Shown here: positions 46,135 through 56,667 of the stretch, one piece after another
How the letters are laid out: every line of letters begins with the position of its first letter
Numbering within the stretch: position 1 is the stretch's first letter
Origin: Bacillus sp. CH30_1T
GTDB taxonomy: Bacteria > Bacillota > Bacilli > Bacillales > Bacillaceae_B
Length of the DNA stretch: 64,000 bases
Reading direction: 5' to 3'
NCBI RefSeq assembly: GCF_008364765.1
Contig: NZ_VTUY01000007.1
Span: 257,362 to 321,361, forward strand
Made by a program: the position numbers and the translations under genes
Notes under the pieces: generated by a model
Database searches by the model: none
What the model was told of the DNA's origin: nothing
Seen by the model: only the letters and a program-made list of their open reading frames with translations

Positions 46135-47293
46135 GATTCCTGACCCCTATAAAGGACTCAAAGGAATAGGCCCAGAATTTCCACCAGCTCTTTTCTTTTT
46201 CAGCTTCACCCGTTGTTTTATAGAAAATGGGAAGAGTGTCTACTTCTTCGTCTTCTAAATACACAACAGCCTTCCCTACTACTTCAGGTACATTTTCATT
46301 CTTTAACCATTCCTCTTTAGGCTTTAACATTCTGTACTCTACCTTCACATCATCCACTTCATCATCTTGAAGTGTTAGGACAGATTCCCGTTTAAGATAG
46401 GCATGATCCTTGTAAATATCGTCATCCATTTTTTCAATCGTACCTTCTTCCAGGACGATCTTATAATCATATTGCTTAAACCCGTATTCAAACATTCCAA
46501 TATGATCATTCCAATCATCAGGTCCATTTAATGTAACGGCAATCAGGTTCTCCCCATCCTTGGAAGCTGTGGACACAAGCGTTCTTTTGGCTAGTTTCGT
46601 ATATCCCGTTTTCCCACCCGTACTATGTTTATACAATTCTGTTAATAATCTATTTTTGTTTTTCCACTTACGGTCCCATTTTTCTTCAGGATTTGGCGCT
46701 GTATGCACTTTCGTTCCTGAAATTTGCTTGTATACTTCATTCTCCATTGAATATCTAGTCAGAACTGCCATATCGTATGCAGTGGAATAGTGGTCTTCAT
46801 GATCATCGAGACCATGGGGATTGGAGAAATGAGTATTCTTCATTCCGATTTCATTCGCCTTTTCATTCATCATATAGGCAAACCCGTCAAGACTTCCTCC
46901 CACAGATTCTGCAATAGCGACCGCTGCATCATTCCCGGATCTCAACATAAGCCCGTAAACGAGATCTTCCAGCTTGATTTTCTCTCCCGCTTTTAGGTAA
47001 AGAGATGAACCTTCCGTTCCCGCAGCATTCGAAGATACCGTTACTTCCTTATCCATCATTCCGGATTCAACCGCAAGAATCGCCGTCATGATTTTTGTGA
47101 TGCTTGCAATCCGACTTTGGCTGTGGGCATCCTTTTCATACAGAATCCGCCCCGTCTCCTGATCCATTAAAATCGCCCGCTGTGAACTAACAGAAGGTGC
47201 GGCCTGAACTTCATTGGAAACCACTACAAATAGCAAGGTGAGGATAAGAATATAATATATGTAATATTTCACTCTCTTTCGATTCACACCCAT
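46127..47293 (-). CDS. dacB: Sporulation D-alanyl-D-alanine carboxypeptidase DacB (PBP5*)
   Basis: Trims cortex peptidoglycan peptides and so lowers cross-linking. A signal peptide (about 9-32) is followed by the serine peptidase S11 motifs SITK (Ser64), SGN (SGNDAAVAI) and KTG (TGGKTGYT), then the PBP5-type C-terminal domain. The start may be the GTG two codons inside (47287), nine bases from AAAGGAG, rather than the ATG at 47293, which is only three bases away. Heads dacB-spmA-spmB. Confidence 0.94.
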   Translation of the reverse strand: MGVNRKRVKYYIYYILILTLLFVVVSNEVQAAPSVSSQRAILMDQETGRILYEKDAHSQSRIASITKIMTAILAVESGMMDKEVTVSSNAAGTEGSSLYLKAGEKIKLEDLVYGLMLRSGNDAAVAIAESVGGSLDGFAYMMNEKANEIGMKNTHFSNPHGLDDHEDHYSTAYDMAVLTRYSMENEVYKQISGTKVHTAPNPEEKWDRKWKNKNRLLTELYKHSTGGKTGYTKLAKRTLVSTASKDGENLIAVTLNGPDDWNDHIGMFEYGFKQYDYKIVLEEGTIEKMDDDIYKDHAYLKRESVLTLQDDEVDDVKVEYRMLKPKEEWLKNENVPEVVGKAVVYLEDEEVDTLPIFYKTTGEAEKEKSWWKFWAYSFESFIGVRNHG

Positions 47294-47398
47294 CTACTCC
47301 TTTAATTCTAACGTGTTTGTACAAGTTTATGCAGGACAAGGGGTAATATGAATGAAAGATCCGGAATTCGCACTTAGGTTCATTCTTGGCATTTAACC

Positions 47399-47441
47399 CA
47401 CGAAAAGACACAGCAGAGTTTCCCTGCTGTGTCTTTTCGTG
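47399..47441. terminator. Strong bidirectional hairpin behind scpB
   Basis: A perfect stem of at least 16 bp (CGAAAAGACACAGCAG with its complement) around a 7-base loop. It lies 54 bases past the scpB stop and upstream of dacB, and acts most likely as the scpAB terminator. Confidence 0.75.
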
Positions 47442-47494
47442 ATTCTATTCTTTTTGGTACGAGTCTCTGCCTGTCCATTTATATTTGATCTGAT

Positions 47495-48088
47495 CTACTC
47501 TTTCAATTCCATCGTTTCTTGAAATTTCTCAAAAAACAAATCCGCTTCATCCTGCATGAATTCGTCCTCGATATTTTCAGGTAAGGGAGGAAGTTCTTCT
47601 ATTCTCTTCAATCCGAAATAGTCCAGAAATTCATTTGTCGTTCCAAATAAGTAGGCACGACCTGTCCCTTCTGCTCTTCCAACTTCTTTCACCAGTCCTT
47701 TTGACGTAAGGGTCTGAATGGGACGCTCGGTTTTGACACCTCTGATTTGTTCAATCTCCATCCTAGTGATCGGCTGCTTATAAGCGACAATCGCAAGTGT
47801 TTCAAGAGCTGCTTGCGATAAAAAGCTTACATTTGGTGACTCAACCAATTTCTTTAAATAATCGGCGTTGCTTTTTTTTGTCACCAATTGAAAAGTGTCC
47901 GCTATCTCTATTATATAAATCCCCCGGTTGGGATCTTTTTCATAATCCGACTTTAACTCCTCGATCACAGATATCGCTTCATGATCCCCGATTTCCAGAA
48001 CAGAACAAACTTGCTTAAGTGAAAGACCCTCATCACCAGCTGCGAATAATAAGCTTTCCAGGATCCCTTTCCAATTACTACTGTTCAA
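47495..48088 (-). CDS. scpB: Segregation and condensation protein ScpB
   Basis: The kite subunit of the SMC condensin complex. The 197 residues form two winged-helix domains ([45 protein letters not shown]) and an acidic tail. It overlaps scpA by 11 bases, as expected for an ScpA-ScpB pair that binds the SMC heads. Confidence 0.96.
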   Translation of the reverse strand: MNSSNWKGILESLLFAAGDEGLSLKQVCSVLEIGDHEAISVIEELKSDYEKDPNRGIYIIEIADTFQLVTKKSNADYLKKLVESPNVSFLSQAALETLAIVAYKQPITRMEIEQIRGVKTERPIQTLTSKGLVKEVGRAEGTGRAYLFGTTNEFLDYFGLKRIEELPPLPENIEDEFMQDEADLFFEKFQETMELKE

Positions 48089-48839
48089 CTAGACCTACCT
48101 CCTCTCCTGCTTCAACAAAGATTTCCGTGAAGTTTTTTTCTTGATTGACAATGATTTGCTTTCTCTTCATTAATTCCAGTACGGCAAGGAATGTAACAAC
48201 GAGATGTTCTTTATTATCAGAGGGGAAAAGACTTGTAAAGGATGTACGGTCTTTGATATTTCGCAGACTATGAAGAATATCATTCATTCTTTTCTCAATA
48301 GATATTTCCTGTCTGGTAATTCTGGTTTGCACGGGCCTTTGCAACTTCTTACGTCTCAATAACTTATGAAAAGCTCCTAACATATCATATAAAGACACTT
48401 GAACCTCACTATTCTTTAAATCCACTTCTTCCGTAAATTCCGTAAGATCACTTGGGGGCTTCGTATACACTTGTCCCCTTTCTTCCTCACGATGCTTCAG
48501 CTCATTGGCAGCCTCTTTAAACTTGCGATACTCAATCAACCTCTCAACTAATTCATCACGTGGATCTTCCTCTTCGAATTCAATTTCATCGTTTAAAAGT
48601 CCATCATCATGTTTAGGGAGAAGCATTTTACTTTTTATCGCTAATAAAGTAGCCGCCATCACTAAGTACTCACTGGCAACATCAAGTTGCAAACTCTTCA
48701 TCGTATGTACATATAACATATATTGCTCAGTAATTTGAGCCATAGGAATATCATATATATCAATTTCCAACGAATTAATCAGATGCAAAAGAAGATCTAA
48801 TGGACCTTCAAAAGCGTCAATCTTCACATTGTATTCCAC
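48078..48839 (-). CDS. scpA: Segregation and condensation protein ScpA (kleisin)
   Basis: The kleisin that bridges SMC heads in chromosome condensation. The N-terminal signature [12 protein letters not shown] starts at residue 10, and the C-terminal winged helix contains [13 protein letters not shown]. 253 residues. Divergent from ypuF; first gene of scpAB. Confidence 0.96.
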   Translation of the reverse strand: MEYNVKIDAFEGPLDLLLHLINSLEIDIYDIPMAQITEQYMLYVHTMKSLQLDVASEYLVMAATLLAIKSKMLLPKHDDGLLNDEIEFEEEDPRDELVERLIEYRKFKEAANELKHREEERGQVYTKPPSDLTEFTEEVDLKNSEVQVSLYDMLGAFHKLLRRKKLQRPVQTRITRQEISIEKRMNDILHSLRNIKDRTSFTSLFPSDNKEHLVVTFLAVLELMKRKQIIVNQEKNFTEIFVEAGEEVGLVEQ

Positions 48840-48952
48840 TTTATCACCAAATTTCTAATTACAGTCATTCCTGATCGCTACTTAATAGTATAGTAGATTG
48901 ACCACTATTCTCCAATAGAAAGTTTTTGTATAAAGAGGATGTACCTGTCGTT

Positions 48953-48980
48953 TTGGGAAAGATGGAGAATATGCTACACT
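48953..48980 (+). promoter_or_regulatory. Possible sigma-A promoter of ypuF
   Basis: TTGGGA, 16 bases, TACACT, 41 bases upstream of the ypuF ATG. Confidence 0.5.
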
Positions 48981-49021
48981 TTAAATACTCAAACGCTATT
49001 TCATAATAAGGAGGGACTCAC

Positions 49022-49543
49022 ATGGTTTATCCTAAACCTTACTTAGAATTCTTAATGTATTTCCACGGAAATCGTGATTACTTCGAGTGCCATGAAGTGT
49101 TGGAAGAATATTGGAAATATAAGGATCCTAAGAACCGTTCTTCCCATTGGGTAGGTTTAATCCAGGTTGCTGTGGGATTGTATCATTACAGAAGAGGTAA
49201 TTTATCAGGAGCAGCCCGGACATTTAAGAAAGCCGTTCAAAATATCGAACTGAATCAGGATGAACTTTCCCGATTAGGGATCCACCCTGTTAAACTTCAG
49301 GAAATGCTCGTTGATATCACCCATGGACTAAGTACCAATCAACCCTATAAGAGCATCAATATCCCCCTGACAGATGCATCTCTACAAAAGCAGGTCCAAT
49401 CACTGTGTGAGGACAATGGGTACTCCTGGTGTTCTCCAAGTGATTTAAATAATAACGAGCTCATTCATCGTCATTCCCTGCGTGACCGTTCAGAAGTGAT
49501 TTTAGAGAGAAAAAATGCATTACAACGAAAAAAAAGAGGATGA
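49022..49543 (+). CDS. ypuF: YpuF, DUF309 protein
   Basis: A 173-residue soluble helical protein of the DUF309 family. The signature residues are in YFECHEVLEEYWK (about 22-34) and HWVGLIQVAVGLYHYRRGN (about 43-61). Function unknown, though the fold is compact and conserved in Bacillus. The ATG follows AGGAGGG. It converges with ribT on a shared terminator, as in B. subtilis. Confidence 0.9.
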   Translation: MVYPKPYLEFLMYFHGNRDYFECHEVLEEYWKYKDPKNRSSHWVGLIQVAVGLYHYRRGNLSGAARTFKKAVQNIELNQDELSRLGIHPVKLQEMLVDITHGLSTNQPYKSINIPLTDASLQKQVQSLCEDNGYSWCSPSDLNNNELIHRHSLRDRSEVILERKNALQRKKRG

Positions 49544-49571
49544 CCACCTACTGTTCCGGTGGCCGTCCTCT

Positions 49572-49572
<1 letters not shown>
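49533..49572. terminator. Bidirectional terminator between ypuF and ribT
   Basis: AAAGAGGA..CCACC / GGTGG..TCCTCTTT stem. Both convergent genes run into it: the ypuF stop is in one arm and the ribT stop touches the other. Confidence 0.85.
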
Positions 49573-49958
<386 letters not shown>

Positions 49959-50073
49959 TTATGTTTTATGCCTAATCTATTTATTTCCTATTATAGACAA
50001 AAACTAGAAATTTAATTGATATGAACGTTTATTTATCTTACTAAATTTACTTTTATTAATCAACTTTAACCAA

Positions 50074-50166
50074 TCAGTTTCCAGCCAGGAACAGCCAGTA
50101 GATGACTCCCCATACTATGCCTGATACTAATAAAAACAAGAACAACCCCTTATTGCTGATTTTCAT
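50074..50166 (-). CDS. Small single-pass membrane protein (30 residues)
   Basis: A 30-codon gene reading MKISNKGLFLFLLVSGIVWG, then VIYWLFLAGN. Two Lys residues precede one membrane helix (about 7-27), and AAAGGAG stands six bases from the ATG. Small size, good ribosome site and consistent topology support a real small membrane protein in the gap between ribT and lysA. I do not recognise a family. Confidence 0.6.
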   Translation of the reverse strand: MKISNKGLFLFLLVSGIVWGVIYWLFLAGN

Positions 50167-50262
50167 AAATGACTCCTTTGTCTACACTATATTCATCTAT
50201 ATATGTCATTGTTATTGTATAGTAAAATCAATATTTGTTAAAGTATGTAATTAAAAATGCAA

Positions 50263-50300
50263 AAAAGGTAGTCTTTAAGTACGATATACTTAAAGACTAT
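50263..50300 (-). terminator. Terminator of lysA
   Basis: Minus strand TAGTCTTTAAGT/ACTTAAAGACTA stem followed by CCTTTTTTG. Confidence 0.85.
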
Positions 50301-50309
50301 GTTTCCAGC

Positions 50310-51611
50310 TTATTTAAACGTTACATCAAGTGAGACCAAATCCTCATATGTCTCTCTTTGAACAGCTAATCTTGCTTCTCCATTCTCGACAAATACGACA
50401 GCGGGTCGGGGAATACGATTGTAGTTATTCGCCATTGAATATCCATATGCACCAGTACAGAACACAGCAAGAGTGTCACCAGCTTCTGATTGTGGAAGGG
50501 GTAAATCCCAAATCAACATATCTCCGGATTCACAACATTTACCAGCGATTGACACGGTTTCTTCCAGGGGGTGATCTGCTTTATTCGCAATCATCGCTTC
50601 ATATTTTGCCTTGTAGAGAGCCGGTCTTATATTATCACTCATTCCCCCATCAATAGCTAAATACTTTCGGATGTTGGGCACTTCTTTTCTTGACCCTAAT
50701 GTATATAGGCTGGTCCCTGCATCACCAACAAGGGAACGGCCCGGCTCGATCCAAATCTCCGGCATTTCTAGGTTGTACCTCTCCACTTCCTGTTTTACAG
50801 CCGTAATCATTTCCTCCACATATTGTGCAGGTGGAATCGGGTCATCATCCTTCGTATAGCGAATTCCAAATCCACCGCCTAAGTTAATTACTCTCGGATC
50901 GTAATCATATTGAGATTTCCATTGGGCCACCTTCTCAATAATTTTTTTTGCAGCAAGAATAAAGCCTGTCGTCTCGAATATTTGTGAGCCAATATGGCAA
51001 TGCAGACCTAACAATTCAACCCCGTCATAGCTCATCGCCATTTTCATCGCATCCCGGGCTTGACCATTCCCCAAATCGAATCCGAATTTGGAATCCTCTT
51101 GTCCGGTTAAAATATAATCATGAGTATGGGCTTCTATCCCAGGCGTCACTCTTAATAAAACCTTCGTCACTTTTTCAGTGGATTGTGAGATGGCATTCAC
51201 AAGTTGCAGTTCGTAGAAATTATCGACGACAATGCAACCTATGTTGTTTTCAATGGCCATCATCAGTTCTTCTTCAGATTTATTATTTCCATTAAAATGG
51301 ATGCGCTCAGGAGGGAATCCAGCTTTTAAGCCAGTGTATAACTCCCCTCCTGAAACCACATCCAGTGATAATCCCTCTTCTTTCATCAATTGAAAGACCG
51401 CGATACATGAAAATGCCTTACTGGCATAGGCAACTTCCGCTTTCACTCCAAGGGAATCAAATGTTTCTTTAAAGCCTCTTGCCCGTTCTCTAATGAGTGC
51501 AATGTCATAAACATAAAGGGGTGTACCGTATTGTTTGGCTAGTTCTAAGGTGCTCACCCCTCCTATCTTTAGATAACCATTTTTCACTTCTGATGATCCA
51601 TGAAGATGCAT
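50310..51611 (-). CDS. lysA: Diaminopimelate decarboxylase
   Basis: Decarboxylates meso-diaminopimelate to lysine with pyridoxal phosphate. The PLP lysine is in EVAYASKAFSC. Glycine loops HCHIGSQIF and NLGGGFGIRY, and the substrate-binding CCESGD block, are all present. The ATG at 51611 (MHLHGSSEVKNG) aligns with B. subtilis LysA and gives 433 residues. An in-frame ATG four codons upstream is closer to GAGGGG and cannot be excluded. It follows spoVAF. Confidence 0.95.
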   Translation of the reverse strand: MHLHGSSEVKNGYLKIGGVSTLELAKQYGTPLYVYDIALIRERARGFKETFDSLGVKAEVAYASKAFSCIAVFQLMKEEGLSLDVVSGGELYTGLKAGFPPERIHFNGNNKSEEELMMAIENNIGCIVVDNFYELQLVNAISQSTEKVTKVLLRVTPGIEAHTHDYILTGQEDSKFGFDLGNGQARDAMKMAMSYDGVELLGLHCHIGSQIFETTGFILAAKKIIEKVAQWKSQYDYDPRVINLGGGFGIRYTKDDDPIPPAQYVEEMITAVKQEVERYNLEMPEIWIEPGRSLVGDAGTSLYTLGSRKEVPNIRKYLAIDGGMSDNIRPALYKAKYEAMIANKADHPLEETVSIAGKCCESGDMLIWDLPLPQSEAGDTLAVFCTGAYGYSMANNYNRIPRPAVVFVENGEARLAVQRETYEDLVSLDVTFK

Positions 51612-51688
51612 GAAACGTCTCATTCCCCTCTTTAATGCTCTGCTAATTAAACGTAATTTACCACAGAATGAGAGTTGTTGCAATATTT

Positions 51689-53167
51689 CTAAGATTTCGC
51701 CGGCTGCTTATATTTATTTCTCGGCTGAACAATGCTAGGTCTGATTTTTGCTCCAGGCATAGAGCGGCGAATCAGGATCTGCATTAATGCTATAGGACTG
51801 AATGGCATTAACGGCCATAGATATGGGGTATTTAAAGACTTTATATTTGTAACGAATAAGATAAAAAGTGTGGTACCCACCATCAGTCCCGGGATATGGA
51901 AGAAGGCTACTGCAATAAGAAGAAACAGTCTGGCCATCTTGTTCGCGGCACTCAATTCATAGCTTGGTGTAGCGAACGTTCCTATGGATGCAACGGCTAC
52001 ATACAGGATGACTTCCGGTTGAAACAATCCTACATCAATGGCTATTTGTCCAATTAAGACTGCCGCTATCAGACCCATTGCAGTGGATAATGGGGTTGGA
52101 GTATGAATGGCTGCCACCCTGAACATTTCAACCCCGAAATCCGCTATGAACAACTGAACAATAACGGGAATATTCGTCTGTTCATTTGGTCCTACGAATT
52201 TAATAACCTCAGGTAAGAGGGATGGGTCCAACACAAATAGATACCATAGCGGGAGTAAAAATAGCGAGGCTAATATTCCAAGGAATCTAGTCCATCTGAC
52301 AAAGGTCCCGACAGCCGGTGATTGTCTATATTCCTCCGCATGCTGAAGGTGATGGAAATATGTCGTTGGTGTAATGATGACACTCGGCGAAGTATCAACA
52401 AAAATAAGAACATGCCCTTCTAATAAGTGAGTTGCTGCGACGTCTGCTCTTTCTGTGTACCGAACGAGAGGATATGGATTATATCCTTGCTTCACAAGGA
52501 ACTCTTCAACCGTCTTATCCGCCATCGTTAATCCGTCGATCTTAATACTTTTCAATTCTTTCTTGATGACTTCAATTAAGCTTGGATTTGCAACATCATT
52601 AATATAGGCAATGGAAATGTCAGTTTTAGATCGTTCTCCGATACGAAATATTTCAAACCTCAATCGGGGATCCCGAATTCTTCGTCTTGTTAAAGCGGTA
52701 TTCACAATAATATTCTCTACATATCCATCTCGGGAACCACGTACTACCTTTTCAGTATCAGGCTCTGAAGGCTGTCGCCCGGGATAACTACGAACATCCA
52801 CAATGATTGCCTCTTCGTAGCCTTCGACAAAGACTGCTATTAATCCTGATAGCACTTCGTCAACTGCTTCTTCAATCGTTTTAACCGGTTCAACCGATTG
52901 ATGAACAAGTCGATTATGTACAATCTCATATAATCGGCTCGTTGCACGCTCATGATCATTGATCTCAACGAGTTCCTCCACGATTTGAATAATATAGGAG
53001 GCATCAGTCAACCCGTTTATATAGTAGAAGTGCACTCCTTTTTTCAAAACCATAAGTTTACGTACACCTAAATCAAAGCTTTTGTTTAACCCTACATTAT
53101 TCTTCATGTACTCTTCTATAACAGCTAAATCTTTTGATATCGGTGTTTCTTTCGTTTTCTCAGGCAT
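51689..53167 (-). CDS. spoVAF: Spore germination-type protein SpoVAF
   Basis: A GerA-family membrane protein of 492 residues, equal in length to B. subtilis SpoVAF. A soluble N-terminal half is followed by five or so helices (about 285-450) and a basic tail. It modulates germination with the SpoVA channel. The ATG at 53167 ([11 protein letters not shown]) has AAAGGAG upstream and overlaps spoVAEa by eight bases. Last gene of the reduced spoVA cluster, expected under sigma-G. Confidence 0.94.
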   Translation of the reverse strand: MPEKTKETPISKDLAVIEEYMKNNVGLNKSFDLGVRKLMVLKKGVHFYYINGLTDASYIIQIVEELVEINDHERATSRLYEIVHNRLVHQSVEPVKTIEEAVDEVLSGLIAVFVEGYEEAIIVDVRSYPGRQPSEPDTEKVVRGSRDGYVENIIVNTALTRRRIRDPRLRFEIFRIGERSKTDISIAYINDVANPSLIEVIKKELKSIKIDGLTMADKTVEEFLVKQGYNPYPLVRYTERADVAATHLLEGHVLIFVDTSPSVIITPTTYFHHLQHAEEYRQSPAVGTFVRWTRFLGILASLFLLPLWYLFVLDPSLLPEVIKFVGPNEQTNIPVIVQLFIADFGVEMFRVAAIHTPTPLSTAMGLIAAVLIGQIAIDVGLFQPEVILYVAVASIGTFATPSYELSAANKMARLFLLIAVAFFHIPGLMVGTTLFILFVTNIKSLNTPYLWPLMPFSPIALMQILIRRSMPGAKIRPSIVQPRNKYKQPAKS

Positions 53168-53729
53168 GATATCCGCTCCTTTCCAAGATGATTTCAACAG
53201 CCTTTTTCGTAATGGGTGAACCTTGTGAATAATGATCCCTTTTGGCCATTTTGCCTATGTCACCAATTCCGACAATAACGGGAACATCCAGCTCATCAAG
53301 GCAATAAACCGTATCTCCCGTTAATCTTCCGATCTCCATTTCAGGTACACCAAATTTATCTACCCCATATGGAGTTAATTCACCAAATTTATCAATGCAC
53401 ACATCCACTCTTGTCCATTCTGCCTGCCTGGTTTTACTTGCTACCGCAATGACTCCGAGCACGTCTATGCCAGGGTGGTTCGCAACATGCTTTAGTGCCC
53501 TTTCGCCTGCACCTTCTCCAATAAATCCACTATCATCAAACATCACAAAGACGGGGTCATTCTTTGCTCTTCTGATCAATTTCACAATCTCTGGTCCTGA
53601 TAAGACAGAAGGATTCCCTTTAGAGCTTGAGATACATCGTCCCCCATACTCTTTTGCCACACACTCGATTGCCCGCTTGGCATATTCATCTCCATCTGTA
53701 ATCAGGATCACTTTTCTTTTGTCGTCCAT
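53160..53729 (-). CDS. spoVAEa: Stage V sporulation protein SpoVAEa
   Basis: A 189-residue soluble protein ([20 protein letters not shown]...) of the SpoVAE/YlaJ-like DUF family. It carries [20 protein letters not shown] and [10 protein letters not shown], typical of SpoVAEa. It starts only 22 bases after the spoVAB stop; in B. subtilis spoVAC, spoVAD and spoVAEb lie between these two genes. An apparent 40-codon N-terminal extension just reads through spoVAB in another frame. Confidence 0.92.
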   Translation of the reverse strand: MDDKRKVILITDGDEYAKRAIECVAKEYGGRCISSSKGNPSVLSGPEIVKLIRRAKNDPVFVMFDDSGFIGEGAGERALKHVANHPGIDVLGVIAVASKTRQAEWTRVDVCIDKFGELTPYGVDKFGVPEMEIGRLTGDTVYCLDELDVPVIVGIGDIGKMAKRDHYSQGSPITKKAVEIILERSGYHA

Positions 53730-53751
53730 ACAAACCCCTGCCTCTTGCTGT

Positions 53752-54174
53752 TTATTGATGAACCAAGTAGAGCCAATGAAAAAGTGAGCCGGCAATTTTC
53801 CCAAACACAATCGCCATAATGAGAATGACGATTTGACCTTCAATCCCAATTCGCTTTGCGAGGATCGGGAACACGTTCAATACCTCTGTTAATGCAGCCG
53901 CCAACAGCCCGATGAACACTCCGCTTGCTAAACCGATCGGCATAAGAACGAATGGGGAAAAGTGCAGCGTATAATTATTTAAGCTGACAAATCCTCCAGA
54001 CAGTGCACCAATAATGACGGCCAGTTCAAAGTGGTGAATCATTTTCATTGTTTTTGTTAACTGAGTTAACCTTGGGATAATTCCTAATACGGTTAGAAAA
54101 GCTACAAACCCGGAACCGACTGCCAGTCCACCAGCAAAACCAATAAATACTGTAATCAATACGCTAATGGTCAT
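53752..54174 (-). CDS. spoVAB: Stage V sporulation protein SpoVAB
   Basis: A 140-residue membrane protein with four helices (about 5-28, 48-65, 75-98, 112-135) matching SpoVAB in length and sequence. It takes part in uptake of calcium-dipicolinate into the spore. It overlaps spoVAA by 11 bases. Second gene of the cluster; the next gene is spoVAEa rather than spoVAC. Confidence 0.93.
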   Translation of the reverse strand: MTISVLITVFIGFAGGLAVGSGFVAFLTVLGIIPRLTQLTKTMKMIHHFELAVIIGALSGGFVSLNNYTLHFSPFVLMPIGLASGVFIGLLAAALTEVLNVFPILAKRIGIEGQIVILIMAIVFGKIAGSLFHWLYLVHQ

Positions 54175-54784
54175 CTAAATTTTTCTGACTTTCTTTATTT
54201 TCATGCATGATGACATACTGATCTAAATCCTGCTGGTAATTAAACATTTCAACTTCTAATGGACTCGGTTCTTCATTAAGTCTCTTTCGAAATACATGGT
54301 TGAAAAATAAGATCATCCCAAGGCCTAAACCGAATGAATAGGGAACTTGAAACAGTAATGGATGAGGATCCTCATCCCCAGTTACAAAATGATACAGCCG
54401 TTGATGAACTTCCCTCATACTTACATCTTCATGAAAATTCATAATTGCCAGGGCTGCACCGATGAATAAGAGTAACCAAACGCCAATGAAGAGCGGAAGA
54501 GAGATTTTCTTTTTCTCATAAATCACTTCAATAATACTTTGTGTGGGTCCAATCGTTTGTATATCAAGATCCGAGAAGTTCTTGCATATTTCTCTTATCA
54601 CCCTCATCACATCGACCACAATGATATTCTTATCAGATGCTGTCACTTGATGGATCGGGATTTGCCTTAATTCTTCCAGAAAATTTTCAGGTGCTATGAT
54701 TTGAGCAAGCTGTCCAAGCTTGACTGTACTCTCTTCCCTTACCTGCACTCGATGACGTAAGCGTATATACAAAATACCTTCCAT
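54164..54784 (-). CDS. spoVAA: Stage V sporulation protein SpoVAA
   Basis: A 206-residue protein, identical in length to B. subtilis SpoVAA, starting MEGILYIRLRHRVQVREEST. An N-terminal soluble domain is followed by two membrane helices (about 104-122 and 150-170) and a conserved C-terminus RKRLNEEPSPLEVEMFNYQ. The ATG at 54784 has AGGAAGTG upstream. Seventy more open codons upstream are outside the family alignment and have no ribosome site. Confidence 0.93.
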   Translation of the reverse strand: MEGILYIRLRHRVQVREESTVKLGQLAQIIAPENFLEELRQIPIHQVTASDKNIIVVDVMRVIREICKNFSDLDIQTIGPTQSIIEVIYEKKKISLPLFIGVWLLLFIGAALAIMNFHEDVSMREVHQRLYHFVTGDEDPHPLLFQVPYSFGLGLGMILFFNHVFRKRLNEEPSPLEVEMFNYQQDLDQYVIMHENKESQKNLDDH

Positions 54785-54825
54785 GCAGTTCACTTCCTGA
54801 AAACATGATTTTCCCTTCGTACCAA

Positions 54826-54855
54826 TAGTATGGATTAACGGAAATAATTTATGTA
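54826..54855 (-). promoter_or_regulatory. Possible sigma-G promoter of spoVA
   Basis: Minus strand TACATA, 17 bases, CATACTA, about 42 bases upstream of spoVAA. The -10 fits sigma-G well and the -35 only partly. It comes after the sigF terminator. Confidence 0.45.
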
Positions 54856-55004
54856 ATGGCTGCATGTGGTCGGTTGAGATGTATAGAGGAGGAAGTGAGA
54901 AATAGTATAGATTCTGAAGGTCGGAGCTTCTGAAAATGGTAACAATTTCAAAGGGAGAATGTGGGGTCAATAGATAATCAACTGTTGTATTCATTTCACA
55001 AATT

Positions 55005-55056
55005 AAAAATAACCTTGTCGTTTCAACATGATTCGTTGAAACAACAAGGTTATTTT
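55005..55056 (-). terminator. Terminator of the spoIIA operon
   Basis: A long stem (AAAATAACCTTGT..GTTTCAAC against GTTGAAAC..ACAAGGTTATTTT) starting right after the sigF stop. Confidence 0.85.
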
Positions 55057-55058
55057 GC

Positions 55059-55823
55059 CTAAGATTCTGTATGCATATGATCTTTCATTGTTTGTAATAT
55101 CTTCTTCTCCAGTCTCGATACCTGGACTTGGGATATACCCAGTCGATCTGCTACTTCCGATTGGGTTTGATCTTTGTAATACCTTAAATACACAATCAGC
55201 CGTTCCCGATCATCCAGTTCCCTAATGGCTTCTTTTAAGGCAATTTTGTCAAACCATTTATTATCGCTATTATCCGCAATCTGATCCAAAAGGGTAATGG
55301 GATCTCCATCATTTTCATAAACGGTTTCATGAATGGAAGAAGGGGCTCTGCTTGCTTCCTGAGCCATGATCACCTCTTCAACCGAATACTCCAGATGTTC
55401 GGCAAGCTCACTCACTGTTGGAACCCTCCCAAATTTCTTGGAAAGTTCATCCTTGGCTTTACGAATCTTGTTTCCCATTTCCTTCAGCGAACGACTTACC
55501 TTTACTGTTCCGTCATCCCGGATGAACCGCTGGATTTCACCAATGATCATCGGAACTGCATATGTTGAAAACTTGACGTCGTAGCTTAAATCAAACTTAT
55601 CGACTGATTTCAGCAACCCGATACTGCCTATCTGAAAGAGATCATCAGGCTCATATCCCCGATTGAGGAAGCGCTGGACGACGGACCATACTAAACGCAT
55701 GTTCTTCTGGACAATCAAGTCCCGAGCGCTTTGGTCACCGTCCTGGCTCTGCTTTATGAGCTCTTTCACCTCATGATCCTTCAGAAAGGTCTGTTCCTTT
55801 TCTTTTTTAACTTCGACATCCAT
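55059..55823 (-). CDS. sigF: Forespore sigma factor SigF
   Basis: The first forespore-specific sigma factor. Region 2 includes RLVWSVVQRFLNRGYEPDDLF, region 3 follows, and region 4 ends with SEVADRLGISQVQVSRLEKK. The ATG at 55823 (MDVEVKKEKEQ) is eight bases from AAGGAG and gives 254 residues, against 255 in B. subtilis. It is held inactive by SpoIIAB and released by SpoIIAA. Last gene of spoIIAA-spoIIAB-sigF, 12 bases after spoIIAB. Confidence 0.97.
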   Translation of the reverse strand: MDVEVKKEKEQTFLKDHEVKELIKQSQDGDQSARDLIVQKNMRLVWSVVQRFLNRGYEPDDLFQIGSIGLLKSVDKFDLSYDVKFSTYAVPMIIGEIQRFIRDDGTVKVSRSLKEMGNKIRKAKDELSKKFGRVPTVSELAEHLEYSVEEVIMAQEASRAPSSIHETVYENDGDPITLLDQIADNSDNKWFDKIALKEAIRELDDRERLIVYLRYYKDQTQSEVADRLGISQVQVSRLEKKILQTMKDHMHTES

Positions 55824-55835
55824 GGGCACGACTCC

Positions 55836-56279
55836 TTAATTGCATAGCGCTTTACTATTGGTCAAGTGCTTCTTTAGTCTTACCGTGGTGCCTGTACCTG
55901 GGTGTGATGACACTTCTATTTCATCCATGAAATTCTCCATGATGGTAAAGCCCATTCCAGAACGTTCCAGCTCAGGCTTGGACGTGAACAAAGGTTGACG
56001 GGCTTCTTCTACATCACCAATCCCGACTCCTTCATCGCGGATGGTCATATCAATGTACCCATCCTCTTCCATAATGACGGAAATATAGACGGTACCATTC
56101 GGTCTGTTATCATATCCGTGAATGATGGCATTTGTAACGGCTTCAGATACGACTGTCTTGATTTCAGTCAACTCATCCATCGTCGGATCCAACTGTGCAA
56201 TAAATGAAGCAACGGTAACTCTGGCAAAGGACTCATTTTGGCTTAAAGAACTGAATTGAATGTTCATTTCATTTCTCAT
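55836..56279 (-). CDS. spoIIAB: Anti-sigma-F factor and SpoIIAA kinase SpoIIAB
   Basis: A GHKL-fold serine kinase that binds and inhibits SigF and phosphorylates SpoIIAA. N-box [13 protein letters not shown] and G-boxes DEGVGIG and [10 protein letters not shown] are visible. The ATG at 56279 ([14 protein letters not shown]) follows GGGGGTC and gives 147 residues, against 146 in B. subtilis. It begins one base from the spoIIAA stop, so it is coupled. Confidence 0.96.
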   Translation of the reverse strand: MRNEMNIQFSSLSQNESFARVTVASFIAQLDPTMDELTEIKTVVSEAVTNAIIHGYDNRPNGTVYISVIMEEDGYIDMTIRDEGVGIGDVEEARQPLFTSKPELERSGMGFTIMENFMDEIEVSSHPGTGTTVRLKKHLTNSKALCN

Positions 56280-56280
56280 G

Positions 56281-56631
56281 TCAGGCGACCCCCAATCTTT
56301 GTAATGCGTTTTCTTCAGACGGCTCAAGACGGATAATCTTAAACAACCCGGACATTTCAAATAATCGGTTTACAGAAGGGGAGATCGCACACACAACCAT
56401 TTCTCCATGCTTTTGTTTAATCTGCTTGTATCGACCCAAAATCACACCTAATCCTGAACTATCCATAAAGCTTAGTTCCTCTAAATTCAAAATGATATGC
56501 TTCACATTCTCACTTTCAATCAGATTCGAAGCTTTTTCCCTAAGCTCATCAGCAGTATGATGATCCAGCTCACCACTTAAACGAATACACAAAACATCTT
56601 TTTTGACTTCTAAGTTAATAGCAAGACTCAC
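56281..56631 (-). CDS. spoIIAA: Anti-anti-sigma factor SpoIIAA
   Basis: A 116-residue STAS-domain protein that, when unphosphorylated, frees SigF from SpoIIAB. The phosphorylatable serine is Ser58 in SFMDSSGLG. First gene of the spoIIA operon, with a sigma-H type promoter between it and dacF. Confidence 0.96.
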   Translation of the reverse strand: MSLAINLEVKKDVLCIRLSGELDHHTADELREKASNLIESENVKHIILNLEELSFMDSSGLGVILGRYKQIKQKHGEMVVCAISPSVNRLFEMSGLFKIIRLEPSEENALQRLGVA

Positions 56632-56667
56632 TATCAGAAAGCCTCCTTCTCTGTCGTATAGTGAGTC

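Noticed and set aside
53730..53849. 40-codon extension of SpoVAEa
   Set aside because: It is out-of-frame reading of the end of spoVAB, and no homologue has it.
54785..54994. 70-codon N-terminal extension of SpoVAA
   Set aside because: The family start at 54784 has a ribosome site and gives the exact family length; the extension covers the promoter region.
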